A DNA stretch of 64,000 nt from TMP-7 sp038322675 (GTDB lineage Bacteria > Acidobacteriota > Terriglobia > Bryobacterales > Bryobacteraceae). The stretch's first letter is position 1. Each line of letters begins with the position of its first letter. This document shows, in pieces, positions 53,497 through 63,756 of this stretch. The stretch is taken from contig JBBQGE010000008.1 in the NCBI GenBank assembly GCA_038322675.1, positions 1-64,000 of the forward strand. Reading direction: 5' to 3'. Made by a program: the position numbers and the translations under genes. The notes under the pieces were generated by a model, which had not been told where the DNA came from, did not search any database, and worked only from the letters and a program-made list of their open reading frames with translations.

Positions 53497-53676
53497 ATGA
53501 CCAATACCTGTCCCCGTTGTGGAAAAACGAACACCCGGCGGTCGATTCAGTCCGGGATCATTGATGCGATGCTACGGGCGATTCTGTTGGCGCCGGTGCG
53601 TTGCCGCAGTTGCCGGGCGCGGTTTTTCCGATTCGCAGCGCCGGGATCGAAAATGAGTATCCGGAAGACGGTTTAG
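53497..53676 (+). CDS. 59-aa zinc-ribbon protein
   Basis: A short gene from ATG 53497, preceded by a GTAGGGA ribosome-binding-like run. The 59-aa product has two CxxC knuckles, CPRCGK at the N-terminus and CRSCRARFFRF near residue 38, spaced like a small zinc ribbon, and a basic C-terminus. A nucleic-acid-binding role is likely from the fold, unknown in detail. It sits between the secreted protein and tRNA-Ser. Confidence 0.6.
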   Translation: MTNTCPRCGKTNTRRSIQSGIIDAMLRAILLAPVRCRSCRARFFRFAAPGSKMSIRKTV

Positions 53677-53728
53677 GTCGGTCTGCGTGATAGACTGAGG
53701 TACGTAGCCGCACGATCCACCGAATCCC

Positions 53729-53818
53729 GGAGAGATGGCCGAGTGGTTGAAGGCGCACGCTTGGAAAGCGTGTATAGGGGAAACTCTATCGAGGGTTCGA
53801 ATCCCTCTCTCTCCGCCA
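53729..53818 (+). tRNA. tRNA-Ser (anticodon GGA)
   Basis: A 90-nt class II tRNA. Acceptor GGAGAGA pairs with TCTCTCC, the anticodon stem CACGC/GCGTG encloses TTGGAAA (anticodon GGA, reading UCC/UCU), the long variable arm is TATAGGGGAAACTCTA, and the T-arm is GAGGG-TTCGAAT-CCCTC. Discriminator G and CCA are encoded. Confidence 0.95.
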
Positions 53819-53845
53819 GCTTAGAATCAATAAGTTGCAGGCGTA

Positions 53846-54073
53846 GTGGGCAAAATGGTGGGCAATGAATGTTGTGCTGGGGGCGAAGTTTCATGCCTCT
53901 CAACCTCCACCGTAGGCACTTCCGCACGCCCGGAAAGTGCCGCTGCTCGTCGGGATGCCGTAGCCGCGTTAATTAACCGTCCTCGAACAGGCGCTAAAAA
54001 TGCCGCGTGTCACTTACCCCCCGAAGAGGCGATTCAGAAGATCAAGCGCGAGCTTGTCGACACTTGGTCGTAG
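53846..54073 (+). CDS. Uncertain small ORF after tRNA-Ser
   Basis: A 75-codon frame from GTG 53846 with no clear ribosome binding site. The C-half (RRDAVAALINRPRTGAKNAA, EEAIQKIKRELVDTW) looks protein-like; the N-half does not. The start region is a direct repeat, GTGGGCAA at 53846 and 53858. Such repeats just beyond tRNA genes are often part of integration-site debris. It may be a fragment of a broken gene. Confidence 0.3.
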   Translation: MGKMVGNECCAGGEVSCLSTSTVGTSARPESAAARRDAVAALINRPRTGAKNAACHLPPEEAIQKIKRELVDTWS

Positions 54074-54124
54074 ATAGTTGACCAAACGGGCACGCCCCCG
54101 TTGAACTATCGTAAAGAGATCGTC

Positions 54125-57100
54125 ATGCCAAAGATCTGGGATAAAGTCCTGCTGACCGTCTCTCTCGGAATTCCGTGTCTATTCGCGATCTCGCTGCCAC
54201 CAATCGTCAGCCGCTTAGGACCGGTTCGTACCGGGACCTTCGCAGTCCCGGGTTTGAACCGACAGCATCAATACAGCCTGCTGTATTCCGTGGCGCCGCT
54301 TATGGCCTTCTCATCCGGAGCACGTGTCACAGTGGAGATCGTTGTTGGCAAATCGATCGTTTTGCGCAAAACGTTGCACGCCGGTGATCCGGATCTCTAC
54401 ACGCAGTTCCGGGTTTCGCATCCGGGCTCCGCGACCGTCCGTGTTACAAATAGCGGTGTAACCGGCACGTTCACCTTAGAGGTGAACCGGTGGCCGCTGT
54501 CGCGCATCGTGCGCAGCGGTCCTGGCCATCGTTGGCAGGATGCGCAAGAAATTGACTTGGGGAACACGATCTTCGCATCCGGCGATGACAGTCCTTATAT
54601 CCCACTGCCGGGTACGTCACGGCTCGCGACAGAAGAAGACCCAAATCGAACCGACTGGTACTGGTTCAAGTTCTCCGGTCCGACCCCCAGGCTTGTGTTC
54701 TTTCAGATCGACCTGACGGATTGGGATCAGATTCCGGCGAACGTCATCGTCTATCGCTACGACCACGGCAAACTGCGCGAGTATTACGACGGCGAGGATC
54801 CCGTGACCTTGCCGCACGAAGTGCAGGCCCTGCCAGGCAACAAATTCACTCCCAGAATCTTAAAAACGCCGGGTACATATTACATCGCAGTACGCTCCAG
54901 CCATCCCGAATACAGGTTGCGAACTCGCGTTTACGATCCGCCGCCGTACTCCGATCCACATGCGGCGGTCCGCACAGGGGTGGATTATATCCTTGCGGCA
55001 GGCGATTCATGGCACGCGAACACGCCGCGGCGCGGTGGCATACTCGACCGCATCTCCAGCGTTCATCAGGAAACATCTTTGTGCGTCGCCTGTCACACAA
55101 CGCATTTCCCGCTTCGGGCCCAGCTCTATGCGACTCGTAACGGGTACCCAGTGATCGAGCGCCAGCAACTGCAATTTTTGACAGAACGTTTCTACAACAA
55201 TCCGCGGCCGTTCTACGGATTTGAGAAGGAAGGAGCGCTGTGGGCACGAATGATTTCCGCACCAGCCAACGTGCTGGGACGCATGTAGCACCTGATGAGT
55301 CTGTTTGAAGATCAGGTTACGGGGGAAACTCGCCCGATCTTTCACGATGGCATCCGCGAGTACCTGAGTCTCTACTACGCGGGACGCGACAGGCTCCCAC
55401 CGGATGAAACCAACGGGAACACACCGCTGGTAAGCGCACACGAAGTCGCCTGGTACGCATGGACGGAAACCAGGAATCCTGAACTGCCGGAAATGATCGC
55501 GGGTGGCGAGGTCAAGAACATGATCGACCTCTGTTACCAGACGCTCGCCCTTGAGGATATCGACTCTGGGAAGTACCGGCAGCAGATCCGTCGGAACGTT
55601 GAGCGCATATTATCGCTGCAACGCCCCGATGGACAATGGTCCGTGGCGTTCGAAGCATCGCAGCCGGAAGTCGAGTTCGAGACGGGCCACGCTCTGTGGG
55701 CATTACAAGCCGCCGGTGTGCCGAAAGACGATCCGCGGGTGAAGAAAGCGATTGCGTATCTGCTCAGCCGCCAGCAGCCCTTCGGCGGGTGGATGGACCC
55801 GCTGCAGTCGTTCGAAAACTTCCGCACGCCGTTTCGCGAAACTCAGATGGCGGTGATCGCGCTCAGCGGCTATTATCCGTTGCACGGTCGCGCGAAGGGT
55901 TGAAATTCTCCGCCGCTCACCAGTCTCTCGACGTCGCCCGACGGGCTGCTGGAACAGTTGGACCAAGTGTGGGATGCTCCGCCGCCAGAGGTGATCGAGG
56001 ATATAAAACGAGCGGCACGGTCGAACGATGCGTTGATTCGTCAGGCGGCCGTGGAGGCACTCGGCCGATTAGGGCGGGCTCCCGATGCGGCTCTTCTCGG
56101 CGATCCAAGCAAACTGGTACAGCGCACTGCCGCCTGGGCGTTGCGGCAATCGTACAGCCGTCACGAAAAGCAGCCGATGACAGAGGTCGTTGCGGCGCTG
56201 GCATCGAAGGATGACCGCGTACGGTGGGGCGCCACAAGAGTGTTCGCACTGCACTTCGCTGCGCTCGCACGGCAGCCGGCGATCGCTGCTGCGCTTGAGC
56301 CACTGGCGCACGATCCTGTGACAACAGTCCGCATGAACGCGATAAAAGGACTTTGGCAATTCTGGTTCTGGAGTCCCGACGACCGCGTTAAGCAGAATAT
56401 TGAGGATGCGTTGTTGGCGGCATTGTGCCAGCCTCAGCCGTCATGGGTTCGTTCGAACCTGCACAGTGCCGTCTACAATCTCGCGGACGAGAACATCCGG
56501 TATCTCTATAACAACTGGGTGCCGCTGCTCGGTCGACCGCAAGACCGCTACCGTGCCATTCAAGGCCGTCTGGCGGTGGAGTCCCGGTTGGCCGCCAAAA
56601 CAGCTGCGATCCTCGATCGGGGCCCGGACGAACAGAGAAAGGAACTGCTCGAGGCTCTGACGGAACTGCCGCTGCGCCGCGCCGATATTTACGATCTCAA
56701 GGCGGACCTGGAGCAGCCTGATCCTCCGGCTTATAACCGCATCGGCAACGACATCGAACAGATCGTGTTTTTCGGCGAGAGCGCCGACCGTTTTGCACAC
56801 TCGCTTCGGCCTTTGCTCGACTCCAAAGATGTCGAACTCCGGCGATTGGCGGCTCGCGCTGTCCTGCTGGTCCGCCCGACCCGTTTCGCGAGTGTCAATC
56901 AGGCAGCTGGCCCGGAGGGCGACGACGTGCGTTTCGTGCTGGCGAAGGTTGAATCGATGTCTGAGGGGCTGGAACTCGCGCGTGCTCTGAAGCCACCGGC
57001 CCTAAACGCCGCTGGCGCCAGGAGCACCGGACCGCTCAAATCGAAACCCCATCTTGATGAAGCGTTCTTCCGCGGCCACGTGCAGCCCATCCTTGAGAAG

Positions 57101-57358
57101 CGCGGTAAGGACGGATACGCGTGCGTTCACTGCCACGCCACCCACACGCTGTTCAATGGCACGCATTCGACGGCCCTCAACGTGGTCGATACCGAACATC
57201 CCGAGCGGAGCCTGATCCTGCTCAAGCCGACTTCGAGTTCGGAGAGCGAAGGTGTAACTAACGCCGGCACCGTGGCACACGGCGGAGGCGTTCGATGGGA
57301 GAAGGGATCTCCGGAGTACTTGACCATTCTCGAGTGGATCAAAGGTGCGAGGGAATAG
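54125..57358 (+). pseudogene. Multidomain c-type cytochrome with two in-frame nonsense codons
   Basis: A single open frame runs from ATG 54125 to the stop at 57358, broken only by TAG at 55286 and TGA at 55901. Conceptual order: signal anchor (VLLTVSLGIPCLFAISLPP), beta-sandwich region, heme site CVACH, then an alpha-alpha barrel (LSLQRPDGQWSV, squalene-cyclase-like repeats), HEAT-like repeats (DALIRQAAVEALGRLGR), and a C-terminal cytochrome c domain with heme site CVHCH. Plausible ancestral codons are TCG (Ser) and TGG (Trp), one substitution away. This is an exported diheme protein that has been inactivated. Downstream pieces could be translated separately but would lack signal peptides. 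Confidence 0.8.
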
Positions 57359-57474
57359 TTCGAATTCGCTCTCGGTGATTATTTCGCGCAGGATAGCTCG
57401 CCGGTTAAAGTTCTATTCATTTCTGCCCTTTCGCTCTCGTCCGCCCTTAGCGCTTTCAGCTCGGCGAGTGCAAC

Positions 57475-57981
57475 GTGCATTTCGCGGCTGGCAGCTCCTG
57501 CGCTTCGGCCATTCGCTCGGCCCCGACCGGCTCATTCCAGATCCAGCGCATATGGCCCGGAGTACCAGTCGGCCAAGGTACATTCGACACGCCAAGCCAC
57601 GCTGCGCACACCTGGGGCACGTCCGCTTCTACAAGCTCGACATGCGAGTGTTCGCGATGGCGGTGAAGAGAAGCTTCTTCCGGACGCCCGGGACTGCCGG
57701 CCCGGGTCGAGGCGAAGCTCCCCCCTGCGTGCATCGTCTCTGTGCTGGTCGCGGTGGCAAATCATTTCGGCTATGGCCCTATCACCGTGTGGCCCTTGTC
57801 GCACCACAACGAGCCATTCATGCCCGACGACCGCACCTGCTCTGGCGGCGCTTACACATTCCAAATCTCCAACTCGCTCGCGGCGCAGGACAACGTCGCG
57901 ATCCCGATGAAGGTTCAGAACGTCCCCTCCGTGCCAGAGGTACTAAACGAGAACGAATATCATCGTATGAGCCTCCAATGA
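57475..57981 (+). pseudogene. Remnant of a secreted protein (nonsense plus likely frameshift)
   Basis: One frame from 57475 to 57981 is interrupted only by TGA at 57664. Its C-half is convincing protein: CIVSVLVAVANHFGYGPITV, MPDDRTCSGGAYTFQISNSL, IPMKVQNVPSVPEVLNENEY. A signal-peptide-like sequence (LFISALSLSSALSAFSSASA) lies in another frame at about 57410-57470, so a frameshift probably separates leader and body. CGA (Arg) to TGA would explain the stop. The last 22 nt overlap the convergent VWA gene. Family not recognised. Confidence 0.4.
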
Positions 57982-60900
57982 ATAGTGAACGGCGATGTGA
58001 CAACCTGGCCGTTTACGACTGATTCGTGGACAGCTATCCACCTTCGACCATCGGGCGTCACGTGCTGCTGTCCATCAGACGGATTCTTCAGAACCTGACG
58101 GTATTCCGTACCATCTGCCAGTACTCCCACAATGGCTCCGACCTCGTCGTCAAGCGCACCGCTCGTACCGGTTCCGCCGGTGACCTTCGCAACGCCAATG
58201 CCGCGAACGCTGATGCCGGGACTCGACAGCGGAGTCTGATCATTATCTCGAATCCGCCCGCTCTGGTCTGTAACGCGGATCGCTCTCGCTTGAGTGAGCT
58301 TACCCAGCCCGAACGATTGAGTGATACCCGGTGACGTACCGAGCGCTGTCCAGTTCGACTTCCCGTCCGCGGAAGCCTCGACGAGATAGGGACGAAGTGA
58401 CTCGTCACGGGCTACGAAGACGGTCACATCGGCCGGTCCCTGTTTCACAATCACGCTTCCCTTAACAGCTACCGTAAGGCTGCCGCGGCCTCCCAACGAG
58501 ACGAAGATGTCCGCCGGCTTCGTATTTGGATCGCCAAGAGCGGCTTCGGGTTTGTTATGGGTGTTGATGCCGGGCTTCGCTTCATTCCCTGGGTGGAAGT
58601 CGAGCCCTTCATCCACCCACACCAACTTCGTTACCGGCGCCAGCGGGAAACTTGGGACAACCACAGCGCCATCCACTAGCACACGGATCACAGGATTGGA
58701 TGTCGGAGAGTAGACCAATGTTCCTGTGTAACTCCCGTCGCCATTGAAACTCAACGGCCCGATGAATTCGCCTCCGGTGGCCTGTAGCGAGATACGGGGA
58801 TTGAAAGCCGGGTCGAACAATACCACATTGCCAAACTTGTCGCTTGGACCGACCCGCACGGTAGCGCGCCCTACCTGATAGTCCACGTCGATCAGCGTAA
58901 AATTCGGCCGGGGTAACACGTCCACGCGCTCACTCACGCGCTGTTCACGTCGAAATGCCGTCCCTCCTTCGGTCAGTCCGACCGCGACCACATAGAACTC
59001 GTAATTTCCGGGTACTGAGGTATCGTCAATGGATGCCGAGTAAACTCCAGTGTTGTCCGAGTCGCTCATCCGGATCGTTCTATTGTTCGTAAAGGCGTTG
59101 AACTTGGCGCCCTTGAGCCCGATCGCAAAGGATTTGATGCCAATGGCGGTGACATCCTCCTGGCGCAGAACCGATTGGGCACGCTCGATCAGGCCGGCGG
59201 AGACGGCCGTGCGGGCGATGAAGTTGTGGGCGGACTGGCCGGGAGCGGTGACCTCCAGCATCACGGAGGCATTTGGAATGGCTTTACCGTCCAGCGTAAT
59301 GGTTGCGGAGATGCCGATGCGATCGCCCGTCCCATAGAGCGACTTGTCAAACTGCACCTTCATCTTCAAGCGCGATTGAGTGATCACCTCATATTGATAT
59401 TCTTCGTTAGCTACGGAGCCATCCACTCCAGCGCCGGTGTAGTCGATGATAAGGGTCCAGGCTCCGTAACGAGGCCGCGTGGGCGCAGCGGTGTTGCGCA
59501 GGAAAGTCTCGTCAAAGATGAACATGCGATGGAACGCGTCAGTACGGAAGAAGACGCCAGGAGTATTGGCTGCGCTCTGCTCGGTGATCACTTCGCATAA
59601 GGGAGTAACCAGAGATACTCTGATAGGGGCGCTACGCGTGACCCAGTCCACAACGAAAGCCACCTTGGTGTCAAACGGCAGCACCGTCACCTCGTGCCTG
59701 GCTTCGGGCCGGGCAGTACTCAGGAATCCGTGCGGGTCAACCGTGGGATCAAGATGCAGACCATCCACAATGGCCTGTCGGAACTGCTTGCGCAAGGCCA
59801 GGCCGGTATCATCCGCAAAGGCGTCCAGAAAATATCCGTTATCCACGGAGTTCATTGCGAGAGCCTTCAGCAGATTATTATCCACCTCAAATGGTGTGCC
59901 TTCTTTGCCGTAGCCCACGGCGATCACCTTGATCTTCTTGTCTACAAAAGATGTTCCCGCCGCCGAACCAGGCGGATAGAATTGGCTGGGCTGGGGGGGA
60001 GTTGGAGGGGTAGGACTGTTGTTGGCGCCATCGGATTGCAGAATCAGAAATCGTTCGTTGAAGTCCCTGGCGTTCGCCGTACTCAGAAACAACCCGAAGT
60101 TGCCCGCCACCGTACCCATGGCGGCGCCCAAACCGTGGCCCATGGGCGTGGCTCCGCCATGCTCAACTGGTGTGTGCGCACCCAGAGCGTTTTGCGCTGC
60201 CGTGACGTTGGCATCCGTGATATCGCCGCTCGCCAGCAGCACCTTGCTGCTCGGGGAGGGTGCGGGGACGACGCCCGTGCTGATATCCGGAAATTGTGCA
60301 ACTCCAAATCTCCCTTTGCCGCCCGCGAAGCCGAGAAGCAATCCCCAGGACTGCGCCGCGCCGGCCTTCAACTTGGCCCAGCGGGCTTGATCGGGGAATG
60401 GAGCCGAGGTTCCTTGCGGCGTGTACGCCATGCTGCCGGAAGCATCCACCAGGAATACAGCTTCAATTTGTCGAGTTATCGCTGTTAGGGTGACTTGAGT
60501 GTTGTGTCCGGCGCTAAGAGGGTGAGCGGTTGTGTCGGCGAGGGTGGCAGTGACGGCATAGATTGGCGCCACACTGCCAGGAGCGGCCGCGCCGGTGTAC
60601 GTAATGATCAGGTCACCGGTGCCATTTGGCGCAATGGGCGGAGGAACCGTGGTTACCACAAAGCCGGGGCCCGGCGCGACGCCCGCAACCAGGTTGGCGG
60701 GCCCGGTCCCGTTATTGCTTACCGTAATGGCGAACGTGTCCGCCTGTCCGGACAATACGTTGAAGCTTCCAACGGAGGGACTGTGAAGCCAAGGCTGCTG
60801 TGCCTCAGCATCACTGTCGGCGATCACCCACGTGAAACCGTGCGGTGCCGCATCCGTGTTCGTGATTTGAAGTTGCCACATGACGGCGGTCGACAAGACA

Positions 60901-61205
60901 ATGGTTATCCGAAGCACACCGCCGGTGGGTTCGACCAAGCAATCGCCTGCATCCGAGCCGCCTGTAAACACGGTGTGATAAAAGCCGTCGGCAGCGATCG
61001 TTGTTGCGGGAACCATCGGATCTGGGTCCGCTTTCAGAGCTATCCCCGGTTGAGAACCGGCGCCCACCATCGTGACCCGAATGAACTTCGTTCCAGTCGC
61101 GGGTAGCGGGCCCACCGTCTTCAGCCCGCTATTTGCGCCCGCAGCGATCTGCAATGGATGATCCTGCACATTGCCAGGCTCATTGGGAAATACAGCAAAC
61201 GCCAT
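57960..61205 (-). CDS. Large VWA-domain protein of a phage-tail-like operon
   Basis: A 1081-aa protein with a strong AAGGAG start. Residues about 245-520 form a von Willebrand A domain: EAVFLVDASGSMAYTPQGTS carries the MIDAS DxSxS, and HGGATPMGHGLGAAMGTVAG the following Thr loop. N-terminal and C-terminal parts are beta-sandwich/Ig-like repeats (GPANLVAGVAPGPGF, TLDGKAIPNASVMLEVTAPG). There is no signal peptide, consistent with cytoplasmic assembly on a tail-like particle rather than classical secretion. It is the last gene of a leftward operon with two phage-tail-like genes. Role as tail tip, adhesin or effector is inference. Confidence 0.75.
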   Translation of the reverse strand: MAFAVFPNEPGNVQDHPLQIAAGANSGLKTVGPLPATGTKFIRVTMVGAGSQPGIALKADPDPMVPATTIAADGFYHTVFTGGSDAGDCLVEPTGGVLRITIVLSTAVMWQLQITNTDAAPHGFTWVIADSDAEAQQPWLHSPSVGSFNVLSGQADTFAITVSNNGTGPANLVAGVAPGPGFVVTTVPPPIAPNGTGDLIITYTGAAAPGSVAPIYAVTATLADTTAHPLSAGHNTQVTLTAITRQIEAVFLVDASGSMAYTPQGTSAPFPDQARWAKLKAGAAQSWGLLLGFAGGKGRFGVAQFPDISTGVVPAPSPSSKVLLASGDITDANVTAAQNALGAHTPVEHGGATPMGHGLGAAMGTVAGNFGLFLSTANARDFNERFLILQSDGANNSPTPPTPPQPSQFYPPGSAAGTSFVDKKIKVIAVGYGKEGTPFEVDNNLLKALAMNSVDNGYFLDAFADDTGLALRKQFRQAIVDGLHLDPTVDPHGFLSTARPEARHEVTVLPFDTKVAFVVDWVTRSAPIRVSLVTPLCEVITEQSAANTPGVFFRTDAFHRMFIFDETFLRNTAAPTRPRYGAWTLIIDYTGAGVDGSVANEEYQYEVITQSRLKMKVQFDKSLYGTGDRIGISATITLDGKAIPNASVMLEVTAPGQSAHNFIARTAVSAGLIERAQSVLRQEDVTAIGIKSFAIGLKGAKFNAFTNNRTIRMSDSDNTGVYSASIDDTSVPGNYEFYVVAVGLTEGGTAFRREQRVSERVDVLPRPNFTLIDVDYQVGRATVRVGPSDKFGNVVLFDPAFNPRISLQATGGEFIGPLSFNGDGSYTGTLVYSPTSNPVIRVLVDGAVVVPSFPLAPVTKLVWVDEGLDFHPGNEAKPGINTHNKPEAALGDPNTKPADIFVSLGGRGSLTVAVKGSVIVKQGPADVTVFVARDESLRPYLVEASADGKSNWTALGTSPGITQSFGLGKLTQARAIRVTDQSGRIRDNDQTPLSSPGISVRGIGVAKVTGGTGTSGALDDEVGAIVGVLADGTEYRQVLKNPSDGQQHVTPDGRRWIAVHESVVNGQVVTSPFTIHWRLIR

Positions 61206-61268
61206 TTCTTCTTCTCCTTTTGTTGTTTAGCGCAAATCAGTCCCGGCCCATGACAGCAGCGTTCTTCG

Positions 61269-62507
61269 TTACGAAACCGAGAATAAGTCAGTGCTTGTGG
61301 CAATGCCGCCGACCGTAGTGACGACAAACGGCTTCAAGCCGGGAGCCACGCCGGCAGGAATTCTGATCGGGATCAATATGGCCGTGACCACACCATTCAG
61401 CGGACAGGCGACACCCCCGATGGTGACCTGCAAACCCGGTTGATCAAAGTTGCTTCCATTGAGATTGACGGGCTGATTGGCGGGTCCTAGTTTTGGGTTA
61501 AACTGACCTCCCACCACCGGGACGAAAGATGGGGCCGGAGGAGGCGGCGGAATCGGCAGGACATTGAAGAAATCGTCGCTCACCACGGTTCCGCCTTCGG
61601 TTGTGACGGTGATCTTTACATTGCCTGTCGGGCCCCCCGCGGGAACCGCGGTGGCGATCAGACTGGTGGTCGGGGTGCCTACCACTGCCGCCGTCTGTCC
61701 TCCGAAGGCTACCGTGACATTACCTATGTTGAAATTGCGGCCACTCAGGTTCACGGGCTGACCAGGCTGACCAAGCTTGGGAGCGAACTGATTCGGAGAT
61801 GGCATGAAACTCGGGAGCATAAGGAGCCGCTCCATCAAGGCCAGCCGGCGTTCCATGTCCGATGCTGTCAAACGCCTCTGTCGCAGATCGGTAATCATGA
61901 GCGCATCCACCGTGTTCACGTTCCGGGGACGCCGAAATTGCGCGATCGGGTAGTACACGTGTCCAGCCGGAGCCGTTGGAACGGGAACGGCTTCGGACAC
62001 CCGCACTACCCAAGCCGGCTTCACTCGAACCGCCGTCTGGATTCCAATATCCAGAGGATTCTTTAGGTCGGGATCCGAGGTTGCGTCCACCTCTACAAAG
62101 AAAACATCCAGGTAGACGATATCGGTGCGTGGGTCAGGCTGCGCGGCGGTCGGCATGGTCAGCGAAGGCAGCCCGGCTTGAGATTTGTAAGTGAGGTTAG
62201 CGGGAATGTTCACCTCAATTCCACCTGCCAGACAAGTTCCCGGACTTGCGGTTCCCGCATTGATGGTGAAATCCTGCACATTCTGTGGGCTCGGCAGGGC
62301 TTGGATCGCGAATCCGTCGGCTCCAGCCGGGATGCCATTCCCGATGTAGCGGGTGAACACCGATCGCACCATCGCAGTGATCAGATCGTGCAGTAGGTTC
62401 AAATCGCGATCAAGCAGCGGCACTCCTTGTTGAATGTGGAGGCCCACGTACCCTTTTTGCAGGTTTGCCAGTAGTTGGTCTTGCGGGGGAATCGAATAGT
62501 CAGCCAT
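61269..62507 (-). CDS. Tail-fibre-like protein with two IPT/TIG domains
   Basis: A 412-aa protein. The N-half (IPPQDQLLANLQKGYVGLHI, VDVFFVEVDATSD-like LDVFFVEVDATSDPDLKNPL) resembles baseplate/tail-associated proteins of contractile injection clusters. The C-half has two IPT/TIG immunoglobulin-like repeats (QPVNLSGRNFNIGNVTVAFG and QPVNLNGSNFDQPGLQVTIG), the kind often used for receptor binding. A good AAGGAA ribosome binding site precedes ATG 62507. It follows the gpI-like tail gene by 43 nt. Confidence 0.7.
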   Translation of the reverse strand: MADYSIPPQDQLLANLQKGYVGLHIQQGVPLLDRDLNLLHDLITAMVRSVFTRYIGNGIPAGADGFAIQALPSPQNVQDFTINAGTASPGTCLAGGIEVNIPANLTYKSQAGLPSLTMPTAAQPDPRTDIVYLDVFFVEVDATSDPDLKNPLDIGIQTAVRVKPAWVVRVSEAVPVPTAPAGHVYYPIAQFRRPRNVNTVDALMITDLRQRRLTASDMERRLALMERLLMLPSFMPSPNQFAPKLGQPGQPVNLSGRNFNIGNVTVAFGGQTAAVVGTPTTSLIATAVPAGGPTGNVKITVTTEGGTVVSDDFFNVLPIPPPPPAPSFVPVVGGQFNPKLGPANQPVNLNGSNFDQPGLQVTIGGVACPLNGVVTAILIPIRIPAGVAPGLKPFVVTTVGGIATSTDLFSVS

Positions 62508-62550
62508 GGGGGGTTCCTTTCGCCGCTTTAGAGATATTCATCCGTCGTCG

Positions 62551-63756
62551 TTACTCCGTGATGACTATGCCGCGCATGTTTGACGGCAGGAAGATACTCA
62601 TGTTGTTAACCAGCCGGTCGCGCTTGCGTTGTGTTTCAGCCGCCGAGTCGGTTGGAAGAGCCTTCACGAAGATGCCAACTACATTAAAGGCGTAACAATC
62701 TTTCTGCGACACCCCGGAGTCATAGATGTAATCGACCGAATCCTCAAACCTCCCGATAGCAGTTATCGCCGCAGCGTCGCGCGTATTTACGGTCTTAGAC
62801 CCGTTGTCGCCAGGATCGTTCGGATCGGGCATATGGTTAGTAAGAAATACATTGCGCGCGAACTCCTTCAGCCGCGGTTGCCACCCGGTCAATCGATAGA
62901 CCCAGATCTGGCATCCGGGAATGGTGCCCGCAATCCGGTACAGCGCCGGCGCATATTTCACTTCATGCCGCTGGGCGGGGATCGAAGCGCTATAACTCAG
63001 ATTCCAACCAATCCATTGAGCCATCAGGGGGAGGTAGCGATAATCTGAATTATCGACATCCCGCAGGTTGCGCAATCCCTCCGCAGTACTGCGCATGGAA
63101 TCCAGAGCGACCCCGAAAAGGTCCAAAAACCTCCGGAGTTGCCCAGTCCGCTGTAGACCTTCTATCAGGTGTTGAGTCGAAGGGTCCTGCGGAGCGAGAA
63201 CGGTATCGTGCGCCCGGTGAATTCCTGGCAAGAGCTCATACAACTTCTTTCCAAGCCCGTATACCTCAGTCGGTGACACTGCCGCGCGGTTCACATCGGG
63301 CGATCCCGCTATTGTGAGTTCGTAGTACAGCGGAACGCCAGGGGTGAGCCCCTGGGGTAGCGTCCCGTAATCGAGGTATTCTACCGTTTGGTCCAAGGGG
63401 ATGCGATTCGCATCCAAGCGAGTGATCAGCGTTCGCCGGGCCACCTCAGTCAACGATCCGTTGATGTTTGCCGCAATGCTGGTGGCGGTTTTGATCAGAT
63501 ATTGTTCGCCAATGCGGTCTTGCCGGACCGGCAACTCCAGCACAGTACTACCGGCGGAAGGGAAGGCCTGGCTGTCATAAATCGTGAAAGGATCGATTGC
63601 AACCGGCGCCGGAAACTCCCAATCGCGAAGCTTACGCCGCAACGTGATGCGCGGAGCATTGACGGGAGTCTCCAGCGGCCCCATCACGAACTTCCAGGAA
63701 ATCCGGATGCGGCGGCCGACGAGGTGCGACTCGGCGCAAAAGTCGACGACTATCAT
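62551..63756 (-). CDS. Phage tail-like protein (TIGR02242-type, gpI-like)
   Basis: A 401-aa protein with a GGAGG ribosome binding site. The segment LYELLPGIHRAHDTVLAPQD, then LRRFLDLFGVALDSMRSTAE, YLPLMAQWIGWNLS and the C-terminal PAQRHEVKYAPALYRIAGTI matches the tail-like family usually found beside a putative baseplate-assembly gene in contractile-injection-type clusters. It overlaps the upstream baseplate gene by ATGA, so translation is coupled. Confidence 0.8.
   Translation of the reverse strand: MIVVDFCAESHLVGRRIRISWKFVMGPLETPVNAPRITLRRKLRDWEFPAPVAIDPFTIYDSQAFPSAGSTVLELPVRQDRIGEQYLIKTATSIAANINGSLTEVARRTLITRLDANRIPLDQTVEYLDYGTLPQGLTPGVPLYYELTIAGSPDVNRAAVSPTEVYGLGKKLYELLPGIHRAHDTVLAPQDPSTQHLIEGLQRTGQLRRFLDLFGVALDSMRSTAEGLRNLRDVDNSDYRYLPLMAQWIGWNLSYSASIPAQRHEVKYAPALYRIAGTIPGCQIWVYRLTGWQPRLKEFARNVFLTNHMPDPNDPGDNGSKTVNTRDAAAITAIGRFEDSVDYIYDSGVSQKDCYAFNVVGIFVKALPTDSAAETQRKRDRLVNNMSIFLPSNMRGIVITE

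Noticed and set aside
55901..55903. TGA in the cytochrome gene as another selenocysteine codon
   Set aside because: The context (KG-stop-NSPP) is not redox-like, Trp is the natural one-step ancestor, and the same gene carries a TAG, so nonsense mutation is simpler.
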